Shown here: positions 40,363 to 49,497 of the stretch, piece after piece
Layout: each line of letters starts with the position of its first letter
Numbering within the stretch: position 1 is the stretch's first letter
Assembly: GCF_020873915.1 (NCBI RefSeq)
Contig: NZ_JAHWGP010000002.1
Coordinates: forward strand, 248,001 to 312,000
DNA length: 64,000 nucleotides
Reading direction: 5' to 3'
Origin: Streptomyces sp. DH5
GTDB taxonomy: Bacteria; Actinomycetota; Actinomycetes; Streptomycetales; Streptomycetaceae
Position numbers and translations under genes: made by a program
Notes under the pieces: generated by a model
The model's database searches: none
What the model was told of the DNA's origin: nothing
Seen by the model: only the letters and a program-made list of their open reading frames with translations

Positions 40363-41199
40363 GTGGACGACACGGTGATCGTGGGAGTGGACGGTTCGCC
40401 GTCCAGTCTCGTCGCGGTGGATGTCGCGGCCCACGAGGCGCGGCTGCGCGGCGCGCAGTTGCGGATCGTGCACGCCTTCAGCCGGCCGGCCGACCTGGAC
40501 CCGATGATCCACGGTGTGCTGGCGCAGGCGGAGCAGCGCGCTCACGACCGCACGCCCGGGCTGGAGATCGCCCGGACCGTGGCGTCGGGCGAGACGCTGT
40601 CGGTGCTGCGGAGCGAGTCGCGGCACGCGGTCCTGACAGTGGTCGGTGAGCGCGGCCACACCGCGTTCGGGGGCCTGCTGCTGGGATCGACGGTGGTGCA
40701 GCTGGCGGCGCACGGGCACGGTCCGCTGCTGGTGGTACGGGGCAGGGAGGAGCCGAGGGGGCCGGTTCTGCTCGCCGTGGACGGTTCGCCGGCCGGCGCG
40801 GCCGCCGCGTCGTTCGCCTTCGCCGAGGCCGCGCTGCGCGGGGCTCCGCTGGTCGCGATGCACGTGTGGAACACCTGGAGCGAACCGACGCCGTACGAGG
40901 GCCCGGGCGATCCGCCGAGCGTGGTGGTGGACCTCGACCGGCTCCGGGAGCGGCACGAGCGGCTGCTCGAAGAATCGTTGGCGCCCTGGCGGGCCGCTCA
41001 TCCCGGGGTGCGGGTGGAGTCGCGCCTGGAGCGGGCCCGGGTGCGTCACGCCCTGCTCGACGCGACGCGGGAGTCCCAGCTGGTGGTGACGGGGGCCCGG
41101 GGACACGGCGGTTTCGCCGGGATGCTGCTCGGTTCGGTCAGTCAGGCACTGCTGCACCACGCGGACTGTCCGGTCGCCGTCGTCCGTGCCGAGCGGTGA
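40363..41199 (+). CDS. Tandem universal stress protein (two UspA domains)
   Basis: This 278-residue protein has two UspA domains. Domain 1 opens TVIVGVDGSPSSLVAVDVA and ends VGERGHTAFGGLLLGSTVVQLAAHGHGPLLVV; domain 2 opens VLLAVDGSPAGAAAASFAF and ends VTGARGHGGFAGMLLGSVSQALLHHADCPVAVV. Both carry the G-x2-G-x9-G-(S/T) ATP-binding pattern, so it is the ATP-binding Usp type, common in dormancy and hypoxia regulons. The GTG start 40363 follows GGGAG. Confidence 0.93.
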   Translation: MDDTVIVGVDGSPSSLVAVDVAAHEARLRGAQLRIVHAFSRPADLDPMIHGVLAQAEQRAHDRTPGLEIARTVASGETLSVLRSESRHAVLTVVGERGHTAFGGLLLGSTVVQLAAHGHGPLLVVRGREEPRGPVLLAVDGSPAGAAAASFAFAEAALRGAPLVAMHVWNTWSEPTPYEGPGDPPSVVVDLDRLRERHERLLEESLAPWRAAHPGVRVESRLERARVRHALLDATRESQLVVTGARGHGGFAGMLLGSVSQALLHHADCPVAVVRAER

Positions 41200-41274
41200 G
41201 GCCGCACGGGCGGGACGGGCGTCGGTGAGCGCGGGGGCGGTCGCGGCAGACGGGTGCGCCGGGCCCGCGCCGCC

Positions 41275-41772
41275 TCACAGGGCGATCACGGCCCGCACCA
41301 GGGTGCCGTGTGCGGACCGCAGCACCGAGGTCTCCACCGCGTAGGCGTCGACCAGGGCGAGGCCGCGGCCGAACGGCGCGTCCATGTCGACGGGCTCGCA
41401 GCGGGGCGCGGGCCGTTGCCGCCAGCGCCCGCTGTCGCGCACCCCCACGGTCAGGGAGGCGGCGTCGGCCTCGAGCATGACCTCAAGGTCGGGACTGCCG
41501 CTGTGCAGGACGACGTTGGTGGCCAGTTCACTCACGATCACGGTGAGCGCCTCCTCCACACCCGCGGGCAGCCCGTGGCGGTGGACCACCGCCCGCGCCA
41601 GCCGCCGCAGTCGCGGCACCGCTCCGGCGGCCGCGGGAAAGACGGCCGCCGCCAGGAACCCGTCGGCGTGCCGTGGCGTCCTCCGCTCCGTCGTGTGCCG
41701 CCGGTCCCGTCCCACCGGTCCGGCCGCCTCGAGGACCGTCCCGGCCGGACGAGACTCCATCACGTTCCTCAC
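41275..41772 (-). CDS. RsbW/SpoIIAB-like ATP-binding protein (anti-sigma or regulatory kinase)
   Basis: This 165-residue protein has a GHKL ATPase domain of the serine kinase anti-sigma type: PRLRRLARAVVHRHGLPAGVEEALTVIVSELATNVVLHSG (N box), LTVGVRDSGRWRQ (G1-like) and APFGRGLALVDAYA (G2-like). Streptomycetes encode dozens of these; most partners are unknown. The GTG start 41772 has AAGGGAG 6 bp upstream. It is divergent from the LuxR gene across 133 bp that contain the left 12-mer repeat. Confidence 0.88.
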   Translation of the reverse strand: MRNVMESRPAGTVLEAAGPVGRDRRHTTERRTPRHADGFLAAAVFPAAAGAVPRLRRLARAVVHRHGLPAGVEEALTVIVSELATNVVLHSGSPDLEVMLEADAASLTVGVRDSGRWRQRPAPRCEPVDMDAPFGRGLALVDAYAVETSVLRSAHGTLVRAVIAL

Positions 41773-41857
41773 GCCGGGCTCCCTTCTGCGCGGCCGGCCT
41801 TGCGGGTTCCCACGCTGCCCTCCTCCCGCGGTGAAGGGCAATCAGGGCAGACTGAGT

Positions 41858-41869
41858 ACGGATACGCAA
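41858..41869 (+). repeat. Inverted 12-mer, left copy
   Basis: ACGGATACGCAA lies 36 bp before the LuxR start, in the divergent region. Its exact reverse complement directly follows the LuxR stop codon at 44579-44590. Observed directly; meaning unknown. Confidence 0.65.
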
Positions 41870-41905
41870 ACAACCGGGAACACGCGTGGAACGGGGTGAC
41901 GAACC

Positions 41906-44578
41906 ATGCCGCACAGCGCCGGGACGGCGGACGACGCCGAGGGAGCCCTGCGCAGACGGCTCGCCGCGACGCTCGACCCGCAGGGCGCCGGCCGGCCGGT
42001 GCTGTTGCTGGTCGAGGGCGCGGCCGGGACGGGCAAGACCCGTCTGGTGGACCGGCTCGGCGCGGTGGTGGCCGCCCCCGTGCGGCGGACGCCGCCCGGC
42101 GAGGCGCCGGCCGGTGCCGGGCCCGAGCTCCTCGTCGTGGAGGACGTGCACCGGGCGCCCGCCGAGGAGACCGCCCGGCTGCGTGCCCTGCTCGCCGCCC
42201 CGCCCGCCCACTTCGCGTGCGTACTCAGCTACCGTCCCGAGGAACTCGACGCACCCGGTCTCGCCCTCGGACCCGACACCGACTTCCCCGCCGGCCTCAC
42301 CGTCGTACGGCATGTCCTGGGGCCGCTCGACCCCGCCGAGGTGGGACGGATGGCGGTCGCCGCCCTGGGCGCGGACCGCTGCCCGCCTGGGCTGGCCGCC
42401 GCCCTGCACCGCGTTTCCGGCGGTGTCGCCCAGACCGTGGCGGACCTGCTCGACCTGCTCGTGGCCGGCCCGGGCGCCGTCGGCCGGCCGCCCTCCTTCG
42501 GCCTCGACCGGATCGGGACACCTCCCCGGCTCGACATCCTGACGCTGCGGCGCACGGCAGCCGTGCCGGCGGAGCACCGGCGGATCGTCTTCGCCGCCGC
42601 CGTCCTCGACGAACCCGCCACCTCCCGCGACCTCGCCGCCGTGGCCGGTCTTCCCGGACGGGCCGGCGCCGACGCCCTGGCCGCCGCCCTGCGGGCCGCC
42701 GTGCTCGAGGACCGCGGTGACGGCCGGTACGGTTTCGGCTCACCCCTCGCCGCGGCCGCGGTCCGCCGCGCGGCGACCGGTCCGGCACGCGAGGAGCTGA
42801 ACCGGCGGGCCGGGCAGCTGCTCGCCGGGCGCCAGCCCGTTCCGTGGGAGCGGGTGGCCGGCCACCGTCGGGCGTGCGGCGACGAACGGGGCTGGCTGCA
42901 CGCCGTGGAGCGGGCGGCCCTGCAACTGGAGGACGCCGGGGAACAGCAGCGTGCCGTCGGTCTGCTGGAGTCGGCGCTCGCCACCGGGCCGGTCCCCGAG
43001 CAGGCCCGTTCCCGGGCGGCCCGGCTGCTGGCCCGCTGTGCCGTGGTGGGTCTGCGCTCCGACGAGACGCTGAAGGTGCTGCGGCACATCGTGGCCGATC
43101 CCGGTCTGCCGCCGGCCGTGCGCGGCGAGATCCGTCTGGACCTCGGGCTGCTGCTGTGCAACCAGATGGGCGAGGTCATGGAGGGGCGGGACGAACTCGC
43201 CCGCGCGGTGGAGGATCTGGCCGGGGAGCCGGTCCCGCTGGCCCGGGCGATGTCGGCGCTGGCCATGCCGTACGGACCCGACGCGTCCTTCGCCGAGAAC
43301 GTCGCGTGGATCGAGCGGGCCGTGTCGGTGGCCGAGGAGTCGGGCGACCCGGTGGTGCAGGCGGCCGTGGCCGCGAACCGGGTAAGTGTCCTGCTCAACG
43401 GCGGTGATCCCGCGGCCTGGCCGCTCATCGACCGGCTGCCCCGCGACAGCGACCTGATCGGCTGCCGGCAGCAGACCTCCCGGGGTCTGTGCAACGCGGC
43501 GGACGCGGTGGTGTGGCTGGGTCACTACGACAGGTCGCGTACCCTGCTCGCCGAGGGCGTGGAGCTGGCCGCCCGCAGCGGTGCCGCCTACGCCGAGCAG
43601 ACCGGCCGCGGCTGCGCCCTGGTGGTCGACTGGGCGACCGGCAGCTGGTCCGGGCTGGCGGAGCGGTGCCGGGCCTTCGTCGATGAGTCCGGCGACATGC
43701 CCTACCTCGCCTCCGACGCCCGGATGGTCCTGGGGCTGCTGGCGCTCGCCCGCGGTGAGTGGGCCGACACCCTGGACCATCTGACCGGCCCCGGCGCGGC
43801 CGATCTGGACACCGGTCCGGTGCCGATCTCCGCGACGGTTTCGGGTGCGCTGATCCGGCTCGCGCTCGCGCACGACGACATCGCGGGGGCGGCCGCCGAG
43901 GCGGAGGCGGCATGGGGGCGCCTGCGCGCCAAGGGCATCTGGGCCTGGGGTGCCGAACTGGCCCCCTGGGCGGTGGAGGCGGCCCTGAGAGCGGGGGACA
44001 CCGCCGCCGCCCGGACGATGGCGGAGGAGTTCGCAGCGGGGCTGGAGGGCCGTGACGCGCCGTCGGCCGACGCCGCCCTCGCCTGGACCCTCGGGGTTCT
44101 CGCCGAGCACACGGGGCAGCCGGCAAAGGCGGCTGCCCGTTACGGGCGGAGCGCAGCCGCCTACCGGGCGCTGCCCCGGCCCTACCACGCGGCTCTGACC
44201 TCCGCGAGCGCCGCCCGCTGCGCCCTCGTCCTCGAGGAGGGTGACGCCTCCGCGGTGGCCGCCCTCGCCGACTGCGCCGCGACCTTCGACGCCCTCGGCG
44301 CGACCTGGGACGCCGCCCGCACCCGCGCCGAACTGCGCCGGCACCAGCCGCCCGCGGAACGCCGCCCGCCGGGCCGCCCGCGCTACGGCGACGTGCTGTC
44401 GCCCCGGGAGGGCGAGGTCGCCGAACTCGCCGCCGCGGGCATGTCCAACCGCGAGATCGCCGCGACGCTCCACCTGTCCCCGCGCACGGTGGAGCAGCAC
44501 GTCGCCCGGGCCCTGCAGAAGACCGGGGTGCACTCGCGCCAGCAGCTCGCGGGGACCCTGGAACCCGCTCCGGATTGA
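41906..44578 (+). CDS. LAL-type LuxR-family transcriptional regulator
   Basis: This 890-residue protein has an N-terminal P-loop ATPase (GAAGTGKT at 38-45, Walker B LLVVEDVH near 75), a long TPR-like alpha-helical middle, and a C-terminal LuxR helix-turn-helix (LSPREGEVAELAAAGMSNREIAATLHLSPRTVEQHVARALQKTGV). LAL proteins are ATP-dependent activators, often of secondary metabolism or sugar use; no gene cluster of that sort is present here. No strong ribosome binding site precedes ATG 41906 (GGGGTG at 41891-41896). Confidence 0.92.
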   Translation: MPHSAGTADDAEGALRRRLAATLDPQGAGRPVLLLVEGAAGTGKTRLVDRLGAVVAAPVRRTPPGEAPAGAGPELLVVEDVHRAPAEETARLRALLAAPPAHFACVLSYRPEELDAPGLALGPDTDFPAGLTVVRHVLGPLDPAEVGRMAVAALGADRCPPGLAAALHRVSGGVAQTVADLLDLLVAGPGAVGRPPSFGLDRIGTPPRLDILTLRRTAAVPAEHRRIVFAAAVLDEPATSRDLAAVAGLPGRAGADALAAALRAAVLEDRGDGRYGFGSPLAAAAVRRAATGPAREELNRRAGQLLAGRQPVPWERVAGHRRACGDERGWLHAVERAALQLEDAGEQQRAVGLLESALATGPVPEQARSRAARLLARCAVVGLRSDETLKVLRHIVADPGLPPAVRGEIRLDLGLLLCNQMGEVMEGRDELARAVEDLAGEPVPLARAMSALAMPYGPDASFAENVAWIERAVSVAEESGDPVVQAAVAANRVSVLLNGGDPAAWPLIDRLPRDSDLIGCRQQTSRGLCNAADAVVWLGHYDRSRTLLAEGVELAARSGAAYAEQTGRGCALVVDWATGSWSGLAERCRAFVDESGDMPYLASDARMVLGLLALARGEWADTLDHLTGPGAADLDTGPVPISATVSGALIRLALAHDDIAGAAAEAEAAWGRLRAKGIWAWGAELAPWAVEAALRAGDTAAARTMAEEFAAGLEGRDAPSADAALAWTLGVLAEHTGQPAKAAARYGRSAAAYRALPRPYHAALTSASAARCALVLEEGDASAVAALADCAATFDALGATWDAARTRAELRRHQPPAERRPPGRPRYGDVLSPREGEVAELAAAGMSNREIAATLHLSPRTVEQHVARALQKTGVHSRQQLAGTLEPAPD

Positions 44579-44590
44579 TTGCGTATCCGT
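44579..44590 (-). repeat. Inverted 12-mer, right copy
   Basis: TTGCGTATCCGT begins at the base after the LuxR TGA stop and is the exact reverse complement of the left copy at 41858-41869. Confidence 0.65.
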
Positions 44591-44639
44591 GAGGTCCGCT
44601 TCCGTGCCTCACGACCGGTGCCGGCAGGTGCGGTCGGTG

Positions 44640-45062
44640 TCAGCCGAGGAAGCTGAGCCGCACCCGGCGGTCGGGGTTGTCCTTGTTGGTGTCCACCAGG
44701 CACACCGACTGCCAGGTGCCCAGTTCCAGCCGTCCGCCGACCACCGGAAGGGTGGCGTGGGGTGGTACGAGGGCGGGCAGGACGTGGTCGCGGCCGTGGC
44801 CCGGGCTGCCGTGCCGGTGCTGCCAGCGGTCGTCGGCGGGCAGCAGGGTGTGCAGGGCGGCCAGCAGGTCGGCGTCGCTGCCGGCGCCGGTCTCGATGAC
44901 GGCGATCCCGGCCGTGGCGTGCGGCACGAAGACGTTCAGCAGACCGTCGCGGCCGGCCGCCGCCTCCCGCAGGAAGGACTCGCAGTCGCCGGTGAGGTCG
45001 ACGATCCGCTCGCCGGAACCGGTGGTGACGTTCAGGACTCGGGTGGTGAAGGCATCGGACAT
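44640..45062 (-). CDS. YjbQ family protein
   Basis: This 140-residue protein belongs to the UPF0047/YjbQ family: GLLNVFVPHATAGIAVIETGAGSDADLLAALHTLLP, HGSPGHGRDHVLPALVPPHATLPVVGGRLELGTWQSVCLVDTNKDNPDRRVRLSFLG. Several conserved His and the terminal Arg motif form the family's active-site-like pocket. Some members show weak thiamine-phosphate synthase activity; the physiological role is unclear. Start MSDAFT at 45062. It is divergent from the flavin monooxygenase gene. Confidence 0.92.
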   Translation of the reverse strand: MSDAFTTRVLNVTTGSGERIVDLTGDCESFLREAAAGRDGLLNVFVPHATAGIAVIETGAGSDADLLAALHTLLPADDRWQHRHGSPGHGRDHVLPALVPPHATLPVVGGRLELGTWQSVCLVDTNKDNPDRRVRLSFLG

Positions 45063-45141
45063 GCCCCCATCCTGGCCGACAAGGCGGGTGGTGCGCGGGA
45101 GCGACGGAAGGATCCACGACCTCCGGCGCGTTGGTAGAAGC

Positions 45142-46221
45142 ATGAACGATGTGCGCGAGGTCGAGGTGGTCGTCGTCGGGGCGGGGCAGGCGGGGCTGTC
45201 GAGCGCCTACCACCTGCGGCGGACCGGATGGGAGCCGGAGCGGGACTTCGTGGTGCTGGACCACTCCCCGGGGCCCGGCGGCGCCTGGCAGTTCCGCTGG
45301 TCCTCGCTGACGTACGGCAGGGTGCACGGGATGCACGCGCTGCCCGGCATGGAACTCACCGGTGCCGATCCGGCGCGGGCCTCTTCCGAGGTGATCAGCG
45401 AGTACTTCGCCCGCTACGAGCGGACCTTCGGTCTGCGGGTGCGGCGGCCGGTGGACGTGCGGGCGGTGCGGGAGGGGCCCGGGGGCCGGCTGCTGGTGGA
45501 GTCCTCGGCCGGCACCTGGGCGACGCGGGCGCTGATCAACGCCACCGGCACGTGGGACCGGCCGTTCTGGCCGCGCTACCGGGGTCAGGAGACCTTCCGG
45601 GGGCGGCAGTTGCACACCGCGCAGTACCCGGGCCCCGAGGCGTTCGCCGGGCAGCGGGTGATCGTGGTCGGTGGCGGCGCCTCGGGCACCCAGCACCTGC
45701 TGGAGATCGCCCCGTACGCGGCGGCCACCACGTGGGTGACCCGGCGGCCCCCCGTCTTCCGTGAGGGCCCCTTCGACGAGGAGGCCGGGCGGGCGGCCGT
45801 CGCGCTCGTGGAGGAGCGGGTGCGGCAGGGGCTGCCGCCGCGCAGTGTCGTCTCGGTGACGGGGCTGCCGCTCGACGACGCGGTCCGGCGGGGTCTCGCG
45901 GACGGCGTGCTCGACCGCCGGCCGATGTTCGAGCGGATCACGCCGGATGGTGTGCAGTGGGCGGACGGGCGGCGGGTGGCGGCCGACGTCATCCTGTGGG
46001 CCACGGGCTTCCGGCCCGCCGTCGACCATCTCGCCCCGTTGCGGCTGCGGGAGCCCGGCGGCGGAATCCGGGTCGAGGGCACGCGGGCGGTCGCGGACCC
46101 GCGCGTCCACCTGGTCGGCTACGGCCCTTCGGCGAGCACCATCGGCGCCAACCGGGCGGGCCGCGCGGCGGTACGGGACATCGAGCGGCTGCTCGCCCGG
46201 GACGAGCCGGCCGCGGCCTGA
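45142..46221 (+). CDS. FAD-dependent NAD(P)H monooxygenase-like oxidoreductase
   Basis: This 359-residue two-Rossmann flavoprotein resembles CzcO/YUCCA-type flavin-containing monooxygenases: VVVVGAGQAGLSSAYHLRR (FAD), VIVVGGGASGTQHLLEIA (NADPH) and the late DVILWATGFRP typical of the family. GGAWQFRWSSLTYGRVHGM sits where the FMO substrate loop starts. It probably oxidises an N, S or ketone substrate. Its end lies 13 bp from the end of the converging mltG-like gene. Confidence 0.88.
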   Translation: MNDVREVEVVVVGAGQAGLSSAYHLRRTGWEPERDFVVLDHSPGPGGAWQFRWSSLTYGRVHGMHALPGMELTGADPARASSEVISEYFARYERTFGLRVRRPVDVRAVREGPGGRLLVESSAGTWATRALINATGTWDRPFWPRYRGQETFRGRQLHTAQYPGPEAFAGQRVIVVGGGASGTQHLLEIAPYAAATTWVTRRPPVFREGPFDEEAGRAAVALVEERVRQGLPPRSVVSVTGLPLDDAVRRGLADGVLDRRPMFERITPDGVQWADGRRVAADVILWATGFRPAVDHLAPLRLREPGGGIRVEGTRAVADPRVHLVGYGPSASTIGANRAGRAAVRDIERLLARDEPAAA

Positions 46222-46234
46222 CGGAGCGGGAGGC

Positions 46235-47080
46235 TCACTTCCTCGCCGCTTCCTCCGCCTTCTTCCGCTGGGCGTCGGACTCGGCCACGTTGCGCTCGTG
46301 TTCCGCGGGATCGGCGGTGAAGCGGGTGTCGCCGGGCTTGACGGTGACGAAGTAGAGCCAGTCGCCCGGGGTGGGGCTGATCGCGGCGCGCACCGCTTCC
46401 TCACCGGGGTTGTCGATCGGGGTCGGCGGCAGTCCCATCCGCCGGTAGGAGTTGTAGGGACTGTCCACCTCGGTGTCGGCCTTCGTCGTGTGCGGCGTCG
46501 TGCGGTTCAGGGCGTAGTTGACGGTCGAGTCCATCTGGAGCGGCATCCCGCGCTCCAGGCGGTTGAAGATCACCCGGGCCACCTTCCCCATGTCGGCCCT
46601 GGTGGCCGCTTCGGCCTGGACGATGCTCGCGACGGTGACCGCCTGGTAGACGTTCATCGCGTTGCGCTGTGCGCCGGCCGCGACCGGGGCTCCGTTGAAC
46701 TTCTTGTTGGCCGCCTCGACCATCCGCGCCAGCAGTTTCTGCGGGGTGGGCTCCTCCTGCAGCGGATAGGTGGCCGGGAAGAGGTAGCCCTCCGGGTTGC
46801 CCTCGGCCTCGTTCGGGAGCTTGAGGTCCGCCTTGGCGAGGGACTTCTTCGTGGTGCCCGCGGGCAGGTCGAGGGTCTTGTCGATGGCGGTGTACACCTG
46901 GCTCGCCCGCCAGCCCTCCGGGACGATCAGGGTCGTCGGGCGCTTCTCCTCGTCGCCGTCCATGATCAGCAGCGGCACCGCCACGGCGGTGCCGGCCACG
47001 ACGGCCCCGAGTGTCGCGAGGGCGAACCGGCCCCGGCGCGTCAGTCGGATCGTGCTCCGTGACGGAGTGTTGGTCTGCAT
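46235..47080 (-). CDS. mltG: Endolytic transglycosylase MltG
   Basis: This 281-residue protein has a short cytoplasmic N-terminus, one transmembrane helix (about 19-40) and an extracytoplasmic YceG domain. The catalytic Glu is E157 in ASIVQAEAATRADMGKVARVIFNRLERGMPLQMDSTVNYAL. The YNSYRRMGLPPTPIDNPG motif is intact. It cleaves nascent glycan strands and sets their length. It is shorter than the main streptomycete MltG, which usually has a long cytoplasmic part and lies next to aroE/ruvX, so this may be an additional paralogue. A start at 47120 would add about 13 residues. Confidence 0.88.
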   Translation of the reverse strand: MQTNTPSRSTIRLTRRGRFALATLGAVVAGTAVAVPLLIMDGDEEKRPTTLIVPEGWRASQVYTAIDKTLDLPAGTTKKSLAKADLKLPNEAEGNPEGYLFPATYPLQEEPTPQKLLARMVEAANKKFNGAPVAAGAQRNAMNVYQAVTVASIVQAEAATRADMGKVARVIFNRLERGMPLQMDSTVNYALNRTTPHTTKADTEVDSPYNSYRRMGLPPTPIDNPGEEAVRAAISPTPGDWLYFVTVKPGDTRFTADPAEHERNVAESDAQRKKAEEAARK

Positions 47081-47123
47081 GCGGGCACGGTAACCCTCAT
47101 AACGCCACAAATCCGGCATATCT

Positions 47124-48926
47124 TCATTTCGTCGGCTCCAGTCGGGCGTCCCTGCGGACGAGATCCGCGTAGCGCCCGTCACGCTCCAGCAGCTCCGCGT
47201 GCGTGCCGCGTTCGACCGCGCGGCCGGAGTCGAGGACCACGATCTGATGGGCGCCGCGCACGGTGGACAGCCGGTGGGCGATGGTGATCGTGGTCCGGTC
47301 GGCCGACAGCGCGTCGACGGCCCGCTGGACGGCGGCCTCGGTCCGGGTGTCCAGGGCGCTGGTGGCCTCGTCGAGGACGAGGACCGGCGGGTCGCGCAGG
47401 ATGGTGCGGGCGATCGCCAGGCGCTGCTTCTCGCCGCCGGAGAACCGGTGGCCCCGCTCGCCGACCACCGTGTCGTACCCGTCCGGCAGGGAGGCGATGT
47501 GGTCGTGGATCTGGGCCGCCGCGGCCGCCGCGTGGAGTTCGTCGTCGGTGGCGTCCGGCTTGGCGAAGCGCAGGTTCTCGGCGACCGAGGCGTGGAAGAG
47601 GTAGGTCTCCTGGGAGACGACGCCGACCGCGCGGGCCAGCGTGTCGAAGTCGAGGTCGCGGACGTCGACCCCGTCGATCGTGACCCTGCCGCCCGTGACG
47701 TCGTACAGCCGCGGCACCAGGTGGCCGAGCGTCGACTTGCCCGCGCCGGTCGGTCCGACGACGGCGAGGCTGCCGCCCGCGGGGACGGTGATGTCGATGC
47801 CGTCGAGGACGGGGCCGCCCTTGCCGTCGTAGCCGAAGGTGACGTTCTCGAAGCGGACCTCACCCTTGATCCGGTCGAGGTGCACCGGATCCTCGCGCTC
47901 GGTGATGTCGACGGGGAGGTCCAGGTATTCGAAGATCCGCTGGAACAGCGCGAGCGAGGTCTGGATCTGGACGCCGGTGGACAGCAGGCTCACGGCCGGG
48001 CGGAACAGGCCCTGCTGGAGCGAGACGAAGGCGACGATGGTCCCGATGGAGACCTCCGGGCCCCCGGTCCGCAGGGCGATGCCGGCCGTCCAGTAGATGA
48101 CCGCCGGCATCGCGGCCATGACGATCGTGATGACGGCCATGCGCCAGCGGCCGGCCATGCTGGACCGCACCTCCAGGTCCACCAGCCGTTCGGACTCCTC
48201 CGCGAAGGTGCCGATGAGGGAGTCGGAGCGGCCCATGGTGCGGCCGAGCAGGATGCCGCTCACGGAGAGGGACTCGGTGACCGTGGCCGCCATCGCGGCC
48301 ATCTGCTTCTGGCGCTGGGTGGTGATCCTCTTGCGTTCGTTGCCGACACGGCGGCTGATCCAGACGAAGACCGGCAGCAGCACCAGTGACACGACGGTCA
48401 GCCGCCAGTCCAGCACGAGCATCGCGACGACGGTGGCGACCACGCTGGTGAGGTTGGAGACCAGGGAGGTCGCCGTGGAGGTCACGGTGGCCTGCATGCC
48501 GCCGATGTCGTTGGCGATGCGGGACTGGACCTCACCGGTACGGGTGCGGGTGAAGAAGGCCAGCGACATGCGCTGGAGCCGCCCGTAGACGGCGGTGCGC
48601 AGGTCGTGCATGACGCGCTGTCCGACGGTGGTGGAGATCAGGGTCTGGAGCACGCCGAAGACGCTGGTGAGGACCGCGCCGAGGATCATGCCGAGCGCGA
48701 GCAGGCTGAGCAGCCCGGTGCGGCCCTCGGGGAGGGCGACGTCGAGGATCGCCTTCAGCAGGAACGGTGTGGCGACCGAGACCAGCGAGGCGGCGCCGAC
48801 GAGCAGGCCGACGACCGCGAGACGGCCCCTGTAGGGACGGAAGAGGCTCAGGACGCGCCGCACCTGCCGGGGTTGCTTCTCGGCACCGGCGGGCGGGATC
48901 CACTCCGGTCGGTGATCGGGGTGCAT
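47124..48926 (-). CDS. ABC exporter, fused membrane and ATPase domains
   Basis: This 600-residue half-transporter of the MsbA/LmrA type has six transmembrane helices (about 30-330) and a complete ATPase: GPTGAGKS (Walker A), SGGEKQRLAIART (signature), VLVLDEATSALD (Walker B) and IAHRLSTV (H-loop). It can work as a homodimer, exporting lipids or drugs. It is divergent from a MarR gene, with a 25-bp inverted repeat between them, so MarR control is likely. Confidence 0.93.
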   Translation of the reverse strand: MHPDHRPEWIPPAGAEKQPRQVRRVLSLFRPYRGRLAVVGLLVGAASLVSVATPFLLKAILDVALPEGRTGLLSLLALGMILGAVLTSVFGVLQTLISTTVGQRVMHDLRTAVYGRLQRMSLAFFTRTRTGEVQSRIANDIGGMQATVTSTATSLVSNLTSVVATVVAMLVLDWRLTVVSLVLLPVFVWISRRVGNERKRITTQRQKQMAAMAATVTESLSVSGILLGRTMGRSDSLIGTFAEESERLVDLEVRSSMAGRWRMAVITIVMAAMPAVIYWTAGIALRTGGPEVSIGTIVAFVSLQQGLFRPAVSLLSTGVQIQTSLALFQRIFEYLDLPVDITEREDPVHLDRIKGEVRFENVTFGYDGKGGPVLDGIDITVPAGGSLAVVGPTGAGKSTLGHLVPRLYDVTGGRVTIDGVDVRDLDFDTLARAVGVVSQETYLFHASVAENLRFAKPDATDDELHAAAAAAQIHDHIASLPDGYDTVVGERGHRFSGGEKQRLAIARTILRDPPVLVLDEATSALDTRTEAAVQRAVDALSADRTTITIAHRLSTVRGAHQIVVLDSGRAVERGTHAELLERDGRYADLVRRDARLEPTK

Positions 48927-48982
48927 GGTCTCCTTCGGGACGGGCGCCCGGAGGAGGTACCCCGGGTCGAGCGGAACCTAGC

Positions 48983-49007
48983 TCATTGTTACCTATATTC
49001 ACAATGA
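48983..49007. promoter_or_regulatory. MarR operator candidate
   Basis: TCATTGT (48983-48989) and ACAATGA (49001-49007) form a perfect inverted repeat with an 11-bp AT-rich spacer, in the 106-bp region between the ABC exporter gene and marR. The minus-strand TAACAAT overlapping it may be the exporter's -10 box. Confidence 0.7.
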
Positions 49008-49032
49008 ACGACATCCTGATAATGTTCCCGAC

Positions 49033-49497
49033 ATGACCGCCCCCGATCCCGACGGCCTGCTGGCCGAGCAGTTGCTCCGGCTCACCCGCCGGGTGCATCG
49101 CATCCAGAAGCGCCATCTGGAGCGGCGTGAGCTCGGTGTCACCCCCGCGCAGTCCCGGCTGCTGCGCACGCTGGCGCACTACGGCTCACCGCCGCGGATG
49201 GCGGATCTGGCGGAGCGGCTGGAGGTGGTTCCGAGGGCCGTCACCACGCTGGTCGACGGGCTGGAGGCGAACGGCAAGGTGCGGCGGGTGCCGGATCCGG
49301 CCAATCGGCGAGTCATCCGGATCGAGCTCACCGACGACGGGTGCGCGGCGCTGCGGGAACTGCACGCGGCGCGCAGGGCGGCGGCGGAGGAGATCCTGGC
49401 CCCGCTGGGCGGGGAACAGCGCGAGGCACTGGGCGAGTTGCTGGACACCCTGATCGACGGGAGGACCGCCCCGCCGTGCCGTGGGGCGTCCGCGTGA
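49033..49497 (+). CDS. MarR-family regulator
   Basis: This 154-residue MarR protein has the winged helix QSRLLRTLAHYGSPPRMADLAERLEVVPRAVTTLVDGLEANGKVRRVPDPANRRVIRIELTDDG. It probably represses the divergent ABC exporter and perhaps itself. It may also influence the two-gene ABC transporter that follows 232 bp downstream on the same strand. The start is ATG 49033, with no ribosome binding site better than a weak one. Confidence 0.92.
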   Translation: MTAPDPDGLLAEQLLRLTRRVHRIQKRHLERRELGVTPAQSRLLRTLAHYGSPPRMADLAERLEVVPRAVTTLVDGLEANGKVRRVPDPANRRVIRIELTDDGCAALRELHAARRAAAEEILAPLGGEQREALGELLDTLIDGRTAPPCRGASA

